The notes beneath the pieces were generated by a model. It made no database searches and was not told the origin of the DNA. It saw only the letters and a list, made by a program, of their open reading frames with translations. Position numbers and translations under genes: made by a program. Positions 1 through 6,446 of a DNA stretch of 21,154 nt are shown piece by piece. The stretch is from DASVNK01 sp964478815 (GTDB taxonomy: Bacteria > Verrucomicrobiota > Verrucomicrobiia > Limisphaerales > SXQI01), in assembly GCA_964478815.1 (NCBI GenBank), contig CAYZKY010000111.1, positions 1-21,154 of the forward strand, in the 5' to 3' direction. Within the stretch, counting starts at the first letter, position 1. Each line of letters begins with the position of its first letter.

Positions 1-46
1 CAAAAAACGCACACCACCGTGCGCTTGTCTAGTCATAGCCAAACTC

Positions 47-374
47 CAGTCCGCGCTCGCGAGAGCGCGGCCCCGTTGAAGCCAGCCAAACACCCCGGAC
101 CTTTTCTTTCCTTCGTGCATTTCCGCGCTCGCGAGAGCGCGGCCCCGTTGAAGCTCCCATTGTGCGATGGCTTTCCAGCACTACGCACTTGGATTTCCGC
201 GCTCGCGAGAGCGCGGCCCCGTTGAAGCTTCGAGAGCAAGCCGACAGCCTTGGATGCGTGTGCGCATTTCCGCGCTCGCGAGAGCGCGGCCCCGTTGAAG
301 CTCCGCCGCCGCCTGCGTCGCGTGCCTCGACAAACGCCATTTCCGCGCTTGTGAGAGCGCGGCCGCGCTAAAAC
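47..374 (+). CRISPR. CRISPR array, 5 repeats and 4 spacers
   Basis: Five 36-bp repeats start at 47, 119, 193, 266 and 339, with start-to-start periods of 72-74 bp. Spacers at 83-118, 155-192, 229-265 and 302-338 are 36-38 bp and unrelated to each other. Each repeat contains a perfect 8-bp stem (CCGCGCTC / GAGCGCGG) closed by a GCGA tetraloop and ends in CCCCGTTGAAGC. The three middle repeats are identical. The first differs in its first three bases. The last (339-374) has six changes, four of them in its 3' end. A more degenerate last repeat suggests the leader lies to the left and transcription is on the + strand, but both ends deviate, so orientation is only probable. The reverse complement begins GCTTCAACGGGGCCGCG, a pattern I associate with type I-G (former I-U) repeats; that is recollection, not a search. 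No cas gene is in the window. Confidence 0.93.
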
Positions 375-621
375 GATCCACAGGAACAATGTGGTGTACG
401 AAGGATGTATCGCCGCAACGGCTTTTACGGTGATCAATGTGCTGTTGGTCCCGCTTTTGCCCGCGTGACTACCAAACGGGGAACTCTGGTTCGCGGCAAG
501 ACTGAGGAATGAGGCGGGAGTAGCGTTCGCCAAAATCGGCAGCTCTGCCCGTGTTGGAATAAGCTGTTCTGCTTGCGCCTTGTGATGCCGCCTGGCAAAG
601 GAAAACTGAAATCTGCCTGCC

Positions 622-665
622 CTTTCGGTCCGGGCCTCCGCCGGGGGAATGGCCCGGACGGAAAG
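622..665. repeat. Long imperfect hairpin 1
   Basis: The arms 622-636 and 651-665 (CTTTCGGTCCGGGCC and GGCCCGGACGGAAAG) pair at 14 of 15 positions around a 14-base loop. No T-run follows on either strand, so it is not a simple intrinsic terminator. It sits 10 bases from a second, larger hairpin. Confidence 0.7.
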
Positions 666-675
666 TGTTGCTTCA

Positions 676-754
676 GGCCGGAACGAACGTGGCTTGGCTC
701 CGAAGCCCCAGGCGGCGAGCCGCGGCGAAGGGGCAAGCCACGCTGGTTCCGGCC
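676..754. repeat. Long imperfect hairpin 2
   Basis: The 21-base arms 676-696 and 734-754 match at 18 positions: GGCCGGAAC and CGTGGCTTG on the left, CAAGCCACG and GTTCCGGCC on the right, separated by a 3-base symmetrical mismatch. The apical segment is 697-733. It could be a decayed miniature element, a structured RNA or a DNA cruciform; the sequence alone does not decide. Confidence 0.65.
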
Positions 755-935
755 GTTCAGTGCGACTTCTCACTGGGTTTCCTGTTGCAGGCGAGTGCTT
801 TTCGCCCACTGCCCGGTGTTCGGCGTGATCGAGTCGTTCGCGTGGGAGTTCAGTAAGTGATCGGCGCATGCTGAGAAGTTTTGATCCGCGCGCCTCAGCG
901 CGTTTGCAACAACGGAAGCCCTGTTCGTGCGCTCA

Positions 936-1409
936 CTAGCCGCGCCGAGTGATTCCATCCAGACCTGCCGCTTTTTCAAGAAAAGCCGCGAACTCCTTTG
1001 ATTGTGACTTTCGAACGGCCTGCCACTCCTGCCGTGGAAGCGGCAATCGGAAGAATTGCCCAACATCGTTTCGGAAAGCGGCCAGATCAAGCGGGGTCCC
1101 CTGCCGCATCAGTTCCCACGAGGTCGCCACATGGACAATCACCTGGCGCAGAAAGACCTGCTCGGCCGAGGTCATCGGATGCGCGAGGAGATCGGTTTCG
1201 GGGTCGAGGATGCGGGAGAGTTCAGGTGACTCGTGGATCGTGTTCCAAAGCTCTCGGTGCTCCTGTTTGAGGGCGAGGAGGTTCGAGAGCCTCCGGCTCG
1301 CCCCCTCATGGCGCAGAGCAATTCCGGTAAAGAGCATTCCCGCCATTATCCCAAGCGTCTGGACGAGATCGAACCAGTGCGCCTGGAGGAATTCGAGGAA
1401 GCGTGCCAC
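936..1409 (-). CDS. Small membrane-anchored hypothetical protein (157 aa)
   Basis: Not confidently recognised. One hydrophobic segment at about residues 13-31 (FDLVQTLGIMAGMLFTGIAL) should anchor it in the inner membrane. The soluble remainder contains ALKQEHRELWNTIHESPEL, ILDPE, and a C-terminal block with WQAVRKSQSKEFAAFLEKA. Its overall style (a TM helix, then a helical domain with a conserved-looking Trp near the end) recalls small DUF6082-like actinobacterial proteins, but I cannot verify this. Start is GTG at 1409. The 80-aa gene ends 44 bases upstream on the same strand, so the two are probably co-transcribed and divergent from the XRE regulator. A sensor or effector role under that regulator is inference. 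Confidence 0.72.
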   Translation of the reverse strand: MARFLEFLQAHWFDLVQTLGIMAGMLFTGIALRHEGASRRLSNLLALKQEHRELWNTIHESPELSRILDPETDLLAHPMTSAEQVFLRQVIVHVATSWELMRQGTPLDLAAFRNDVGQFFRLPLPRQEWQAVRKSQSKEFAAFLEKAAGLDGITRRG

Positions 1410-1453
1410 CCGCCAAGAGTATCACAACGGCGGGACACTTCGAAATCCTCGAA

Positions 1454-1696
1454 CTACAGGCGTTCGGGAATGTCCGGCCTCGCGAGGATCAGGGTCTTTC
1501 GGGGCACCCGGACGATGGATTCGTCTGGGCCGCAGCCGGCGGTGGGTGGCAATTTCGGTTTGGCCCGCCGCGTGATGTTGATGCCGATGATGGCGAAATC
1601 GCCGTCCTCCAGCTCGAATATGTCCGGGCAGCCGCTGCACCCGGCCGATTTCGCTCCCCCAGCGTGGGGATCAGGACCAAGTCGTCGTAGAATCAT
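1454..1696 (-). CDS. Conserved-looking 80-aa hypothetical protein
   Basis: Starts ATG at 1696. An open frame extends to 1846 but runs into the divergent regulator gene, so the internal ATG is preferred. The core reads CPDIFELEDGDFAIIG followed by DESIVRVPRKTLILARPDI. I recall similar small proteins (GCP-x-F-E-DGDFAVIG...PRKTL..ARPDIP) from actinobacteria next to HTH regulators, but not a function. Two Cys pairs are present (CSGC near the N-terminus, then one Cys in TAGCGPDE). It lies 64 bases from the divergent XRE gene and 44 bases upstream of the 157-aa membrane protein. On the - strand a TTGACA (1734-1729) could be its -35 box; a matching -10 is weak. Confidence 0.72.
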   Translation of the reverse strand: MILRRLGPDPHAGGAKSAGCSGCPDIFELEDGDFAIIGINITRRAKPKLPPTAGCGPDESIVRVPRKTLILARPDIPERL

Positions 1697-1760
1697 ACGG
1701 CGGAGTACGTAACTATTGTGATGTATTCTGTCAAACGGAAATTCGCATACCAAACGGGGC

Positions 1761-2024
1761 GTGTTGCCAGAAAAAGTGCCACGCGCGATTTGCGCCGAAG
1801 TCGTTCGTTTACTTGCGGGGGAACGGAAGCGCCTCGGAATTTCCAAATACGAACTAGAACAACGGAGCGGCGTTTCTCAACAGATGATCGGCTACATGGA
1901 ACGCGGTCTTCGCAACCCGAGCCTCGAAACTGCAGTGCGGATCGCGGAAGGGTTGGAAATCGATTTGGGTAAGCTCCTTCGGATGGCGCGGGCGAAAATC
2001 GTCAAAACCTCAAAAAATCTGTGA
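1761..2024 (+). CDS. XRE-family HTH transcriptional regulator (87 aa)
   Basis: A compact Cro/C1-type helix-turn-helix protein. Residues about 12-70 form the domain: VVRLLAGERKRLGISKYELEQRSGVSQQMIGYMERG, then NPSLETAVRIAEGLEIDLGKLL. There is no extra ligand or protease domain, as usual for small repressors of short cassettes. The most likely start is GTG at 1761; no ATG is available in frame before the upstream stop at 1719. It is divergent from the 80-aa/157-aa gene pair with a 64-base shared promoter region, the classic layout for autorepression and control of the facing operon. Specific targets are inferred, not shown. Confidence 0.88.
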   Translation: MLPEKVPRAICAEVVRLLAGERKRLGISKYELEQRSGVSQQMIGYMERGLRNPSLETAVRIAEGLEIDLGKLLRMARAKIVKTSKNL

Positions 2025-2294
2025 TTGGTTCCGCACTGGGAACAAAGGAAAAGCGGCGGTGGTGGAGCCAGTCCCGTCACGGCGGCGTCATTCCCACTAC
2101 TGAAGCGAGAAAGCGATGGAGAGCAGGAAACGTCAATCGCGCTTGGAGTGTGCGGCATGTCAAGTTTTTCGGAGCAGCACATTTTTCGTACTTGAGAGCA
2201 AAAACCCCAGGTAGCGGCAGACCGAACACCTCATAGCGCATGTGGAAACAAAGCCGGTCCCACAGAGTTCGCCGGACGAAACTTTCCCTTCGCG
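2025..2294. other. Intergenic stretch, nothing convincing
   Basis: Short frames on both strands (for example 2077-2313 on -) have no recognisable motif and no operon context. No clear hairpin terminator follows the XRE gene. Confidence 0.5.
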
Positions 2295-2522
2295 ATGAAG
2301 CCAATGCGCCCACGGCGCCCGCCTTCCGTAATGGCTTTATCGAGGAACTTCACGCAGGGAAATGGTCACCGCCGCCTGGATGATCCGGGTAACAGCCGCA
2401 TCAACGACGGCGAGATGCGGCGGCTCATGATCGAGGCTTCGGAAAAGCTAGCGCAGATGCTCCGCCTCAAGGAAAGAGCTCCGGCACAGTATGCGGCTCG
2501 GCTCCGCGACCATCACGACTGA
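2295..2522 (+). CDS. Possible small hypothetical protein (75 aa)
   Basis: The C-terminal half reads like a real helical protein: RINDGEMRRLMIEASEKLAQMLRLKERAPAQ is given here only in part as RINDGEMRRLMIEASEKL. The N-terminal third is arginine/proline rich and less protein-like, so the ATG at 2331 (63 aa) may be the true start. No family recognised. It stands alone on the + strand between the XRE cassette and the secreted-protein gene, and may be a remnant or a small accessory gene of the mobile region. Confidence 0.42.
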   Translation: MKPMRPRRPPSVMALSRNFTQGNGHRRLDDPGNSRINDGEMRRLMIEASEKLAQMLRLKERAPAQYAARLRDHHD

Positions 2523-2533
2523 TACTGCCGCTC

Positions 2534-2770
2534 ATGGAAACGGGACTGAGACACCTTTACGGACATACCTCCTGGAACGCCAAATGGGGTTCACCTCACT
2601 CTTCCATCGCCGTTCCGCCCCGAGCCATCGAAGCCTGGGCCTTCTGCCCCACTGGCGATTCGCTCTTCGCACCGGACGTTGCCTGGGCCGAAAAGCTCTG
2701 GGAAGCACTCATCACGAACACTGCGGTCGCCATGATAACCAACGAATTCCTCATTGAATCTGAATTCTAA
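2534..2770 (+). CDS. Doubtful small ORF (78 aa)
   Basis: It begins 11 bases after the stop of the preceding small ORF. The C-terminal portion (DVAWAEKLWEALITNTAVAM) looks helical and protein-like; the N-terminal portion has no recognised motif. An overlapping frame (2491-2757) reads worse. It could be a real short gene following the 75-aa ORF, or chance coding in accessory DNA. Confidence 0.27.
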   Translation: METGLRHLYGHTSWNAKWGSPHSSIAVPPRAIEAWAFCPTGDSLFAPDVAWAEKLWEALITNTAVAMITNEFLIESEF

Positions 2771-3057
2771 CGAATCGGCTGGAAACGCTCAATGACGCAA
2801 TCCGGGGAGGCCAAGGAAGGATGAATGATTTTTCGGCAGTTAACTTGCCAGAGCTGTCGATGCCACCGACGGGCAGATCGGCAAGCGCTGATGTGAAGAA
2901 TGACACGAAATGCGCATCGCCAACATTGGGCGGAAGCAATCCCTCCGGTTGTGGCGAAATGCCATGGAAAGCACCGCAGATCCATCCACCTCTCGCTCGC
3001 ACGCGCGGCTCCCACTTGCTCGGCACTTCCGAAGACACGACCGGCTGCACTCATCGC

Positions 3058-4242
3058 CTACTCCGCCACCGTTCGCCGCCGCAGTTGGAGGATGGTATTG
3101 ACGGCTTCCTGTTCGATCTGCGCCGGATCGCGACGCGCTTCAAGCCCGATGTTCTTCCATTGCTCGCGGCTGAGATTCACACCGCGCTCCACCATTGCCC
3201 GCACCGTTTCCAGCGCAGGGGCATCCAGACGTTCGGTCTGTCCCGGCTCAAGAAATTTTCCGTTCGCGAATTTTGCCCCGTCCGAACCGGTGACGAACCA
3301 GTTGCCGTCCCGCTGGAGCACGTAGAAGTAGAGCGGCAGGTCGCGGAGTTCCGCGTGCGGCCGCCAAAGATTCCACATTCCGACGTCCTGCCAATCGCTC
3401 CAGCCACGCTGAGCGTCAAAAACACGGTAAAGTGAAAAGGAGAAATTACCGCCTCCCTTGTAGGTGATGCCATTTAGCTCCTCCGCCGGTGAAAGAAGCC
3501 ACTGCTTGGAGAAATCATAGCCGAGGCCCCGCACCTGGAGAAGCCGCTGAATGGTGTTGATGGTCAGACGCTCTTCAGACACTTCGACGCGGTAGAAGGG
3601 CTCATCTGTGCCGTAAAACGCCGGCGTTTTTAGCGTAAAATCCGCCGGCTTTGACCGGGAACTGGCTCCGGTCTTCACATTGACGTAATTGGTGACACTG
3701 GCGAGATAGGTTTGACCCGGCCCCGCCAAGACCAGGAAAAAATCCCCGTTCCAGCCCAGCCAATATTTGGAAAAGGCGCGGAAGGCATTTTCCGCTGCCT
3801 TTTCGTGCATTGGGGTTTCGGTCACCCCGTCTGGGGTTTCGGGAAGAAGGGAGAGCGCTTGCTCCAGCGTGCCGACTCCTTCGACGACGGCCTTCCAGCG
3901 GTAGAGGCCCGGCACGTCCTCGGGCGCGCGGGCCAAGGGATAAAGGAGATACCCGGAACTTCCTTCCAACTTCCAAGCCTTCTCGTACGTCAGGGCGAGT
4001 TTGCCCTTCGGATCGGTGCAGGTGATTATTGGGGCTACTACTTTGCCCGGGGGAATGTTCGTCAGATGGATGACCAAGGTGTACTTCCCCATGATCGAAA
4101 TCTCTTTTGCAAGCTGAAGGTCCTCCGGCACGGCGGTGTGCCGCCCCGCCAGAAAAAACATCCGACCGCCCGGCAGCGCCTTGTCGGGTCCGGCTCCAAG
4201 CGCGCAAAAAGCGCAGGCGAAGAGCAAGAGCAGCCATTTCAT
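3058..4242 (-). CDS. Secreted hypothetical protein (394 aa)
   Basis: Start chosen at ATG 4242 because it begins MKWLLLLFACAFCALGAG, a clean Sec signal peptide with probable cleavage after about residue 17. The alternative GTG at 4275 would add 11 polar residues before it. The mature protein is about 375 aa with many Trp and Tyr and beta-type stretches (KYTLVIHLTNIPPGKVV, GLYRWKAVVEGVGTL, NFSFSLYRVFD) and a helical C-terminus (REQWKNIGLEARRDPAQIEQE). I do not recognise a family or a catalytic motif. It is divergent from the TraD-like gene and may be IME cargo or older flanking DNA; the sequence does not say which. Confidence 0.8.
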   Translation of the reverse strand: MKWLLLLFACAFCALGAGPDKALPGGRMFFLAGRHTAVPEDLQLAKEISIMGKYTLVIHLTNIPPGKVVAPIITCTDPKGKLALTYEKAWKLEGSSGYLLYPLARAPEDVPGLYRWKAVVEGVGTLEQALSLLPETPDGVTETPMHEKAAENAFRAFSKYWLGWNGDFFLVLAGPGQTYLASVTNYVNVKTGASSRSKPADFTLKTPAFYGTDEPFYRVEVSEERLTINTIQRLLQVRGLGYDFSKQWLLSPAEELNGITYKGGGNFSFSLYRVFDAQRGWSDWQDVGMWNLWRPHAELRDLPLYFYVLQRDGNWFVTGSDGAKFANGKFLEPGQTERLDAPALETVRAMVERGVNLSREQWKNIGLEARRDPAQIEQEAVNTILQLRRRTVAE

Positions 4243-4430
4243 GGAATTATTTGGTTGAAGGTTTCTGACTTTCACGACCTTTCATTACTTTGTGAAGAAC
4301 GCAGCCCCCAGTCAATCGCCATCATCGAGATCTCAAACCGAGGAAGCAACCGAGTTTTCCGTCCGTCATGAGCGGCGGAGGGTCGTTTTGCGCTTGCCGC
4401 CCCGCGCCGCGCGTCGGTTTTATTGACCTC

Positions 4431-6440
4431 ATGAGCCTGCTTCAACTCCTTTTGCCGAAAACGTGGGGGACTTGGTGCGGAGCGATTCTCCTGGTGGCAG
4501 CGCTTTTCCTCCTTTGCGGAGAAAGCGTGCTCTCCCCATCGGGAATCGTGATCATGGCGGGGGTCGCTGCATCCGCGGTCTTGGCCTCGAGGGCTATCCC
4601 GAAAGTCAGGATCTCAAAAATCGCGCTGCTGCCCCCTTTTCCCCGGAAGCTAATTTATGCCCTTTTTGCCTATGCGCTGGTTGCAACCCTTGGCCATCTG
4701 TCAGAAGCCCGATCGCTCCGCTCCTGGTGGGAACTCATTACGGTTTCGGGGACAGCTCCGTTTTCACTGCCCAACGGGCTTGGCGTATTTGCAGGGGTGC
4801 TTGCCGCCTGCACTCAGACCCGGTACCGCGCTCCCGTGGCCGCGCCACGCAGCGAGCATGTGCGCGGCCCAAACCTTATTTCCCATCAGGAGGCGCTCAC
4901 GCGCGCTGCCCAGCAGATGGGGCCGGACGGCCAAGGTTTTATCTGGGGGGCCGTGACCCTGCCCTTTAGCTGCGCCACGGGCCATTTCTGCGTGGTAGGA
5001 GAACCAGGCAGTGGCAAGACGAAAACCATCCAACTGCTGCTCAAGTATCTACTTCCCACGATCAAGCCGGGGAGCAACCGGCGGGCGCTCCTCTACGACG
5101 CGAAGCGAGACCTCTTTTCCACGCTCGCCGGAATGGATGTTGCCTGCCCAGTGCGCACGCTTCATCCCTTCGACCGACGGGGGTGGGCGTGGGACATCGC
5201 CGCCGATGTGACTAGTCCGATGCTGGCTATAGAAATTGCGACTATTCTCATTCCTGAAAAGGCGGGCGAGCATCAGCCGTACTTCCCGAACGCGGCGCGA
5301 GCGCTTCTTTCTGGAGTCATGGAAAGCCTGCACCGCTCGGCTCCGGGCCAATGGACGCTTCGCGATGTGGTGCTCGCGCTCCGGTACGCAAAGCGCGTGA
5401 GGCACCTGCTCAAAACCTCGAAAGACACTCGCTATCTCGTGGAAAAATACGTGACCGGCAAGACGAGCGACCAGGATGTGGCTTCCACCATCGAAAACTC
5501 CATGCGCCGATTCTCCTTTGTCGCCGCCGCGTGGGAGATTGCGGGGGAGATGAAACTGAGCCTCAGCGATTGGGCGGAGAAGGGCGAATTTGTGCTCCTT
5601 CTCGGGCGAAGCCCGCTCATGGAGAGCACTTTTGTCGAACTGAACCGGGCCATTCTTTACCGCCTGGCGCAGATCATCCGCGACCAGCCCAACAGCGACC
5701 GCGCCGCGGATGGCCGGCCCGAGCGTCAAACGTGGATCGTAGTCGACGAGCTGAGTGAAGCGGGAAAGTTAGACGGATTCAATTCGCTCCTAAAGGAAGG
5801 ACGCTCAAAGGGCGCGTGCGTGGTGCTTGGCTTTCAGGATATGCACGGTTTGGAGGAGGTGTACGGCCCCCGGCTTGGGAAGGAACTCGCGGGCATCTGT
5901 CGCAATAAGGCGTTTCTCCGCACCACCGATCCTGACACACAAAAATACGCCTCCGACTGTTTTGGGGGGCAGGATATTGATCTGCCCCGGGTTTCGACCA
6001 GCGAGAGCTGGGGGAGCACTTCTGGCCGGGAATCGACGACCAGCGTCTCGCAAAGCCGGACCCTTTCCCATCAGCGGCTCAACCAGCCAGTGGTCTTGCC
6101 GAGTCAGTTTGGCAGCGATCTCCCCCCTCCCTCCCAGCGAGAGGGGCTCAGCGGATACTACCTCACAGCAGTGGTGGGCAATCCCTATTTCGCCAACATT
6201 CCAGGAGCTTTTCTCGACCAGGTGATTCCCCAAGTCAACGCCGCCCGGCTCGCGGAAGAGCAACAGGATTTCTTGCCGAGATTCAAGCCAGACAGTTCCG
6301 AGATCAACCTTAAGGAATGGACGGAGGCGGATTTGCGGCGGCTTAATTTGGAGAAGTTTCCGGAACTCCTGGAAACCGACGAGGACGAAGCAAGAGAGCC
6401 GTCCGATGACAGTTGGAGCGGGATTCTGCGGGATCGGTGA
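4431..6440 (+). CDS. TraD/TrwB-like type IV coupling protein
   Basis: A conjugative coupling ATPase that would carry the relaxase-DNA complex to a type IV secretion channel at the inner membrane. With the start at 4431 it has 669 aa; an in-frame ATG at 4368 would add 21 residues lacking membrane character, and neither start has a good ribosome site. Hydrophobic segments occur at about 16-53 and 74-88. Walker A is GEPGSGKTKT (residues 190-199) and Walker B is WIVVDELSEA (435-444, Asp439-Glu440). Between them lies an all-alpha-type region (about 280-390). A Ser/Thr-rich stretch follows at about 522-546. The C-terminus is acidic (LETDEDEAREPSDD), typical of coupling-protein tails that contact relaxosome proteins. 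It is convergent with the relaxase gene, with only six bases between stops. Confidence 0.92.
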   Translation: MSLLQLLLPKTWGTWCGAILLVAALFLLCGESVLSPSGIVIMAGVAASAVLASRAIPKVRISKIALLPPFPRKLIYALFAYALVATLGHLSEARSLRSWWELITVSGTAPFSLPNGLGVFAGVLAACTQTRYRAPVAAPRSEHVRGPNLISHQEALTRAAQQMGPDGQGFIWGAVTLPFSCATGHFCVVGEPGSGKTKTIQLLLKYLLPTIKPGSNRRALLYDAKRDLFSTLAGMDVACPVRTLHPFDRRGWAWDIAADVTSPMLAIEIATILIPEKAGEHQPYFPNAARALLSGVMESLHRSAPGQWTLRDVVLALRYAKRVRHLLKTSKDTRYLVEKYVTGKTSDQDVASTIENSMRRFSFVAAAWEIAGEMKLSLSDWAEKGEFVLLLGRSPLMESTFVELNRAILYRLAQIIRDQPNSDRAADGRPERQTWIVVDELSEAGKLDGFNSLLKEGRSKGACVVLGFQDMHGLEEVYGPRLGKELAGICRNKAFLRTTDPDTQKYASDCFGGQDIDLPRVSTSESWGSTSGRESTTSVSQSRTLSHQRLNQPVVLPSQFGSDLPPPSQREGLSGYYLTAVVGNPYFANIPGAFLDQVIPQVNAARLAEEQQDFLPRFKPDSSEINLKEWTEADLRRLNLEKFPELLETDEDEAREPSDDSWSGILRDR

Positions 6441-6446
6441 GGTGCT

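Larger units (their letters stand above)
375..935. other. Gene-poor stretch beside CRISPR array
   Basis: About 560 bases without a convincing gene. Open frames here have no recognisable domain, and the largest runs antisense through the CRISPR repeats. The visible structure is two adjacent long inverted repeats (622-665 and 676-754), listed separately. Confidence 0.6.

Noticed and set aside
1..46. A sixth CRISPR repeat left of the first
   Set aside because: With the observed period a previous repeat would end near base 10, but bases 1-10 do not match the repeat 3' end.
33..869. 278-residue open frame on the - strand at the left edge
   Set aside because: It runs through the CRISPR repeats, producing repeated FNGAALSRARK-type segments, and the rest has no protein-like motif.
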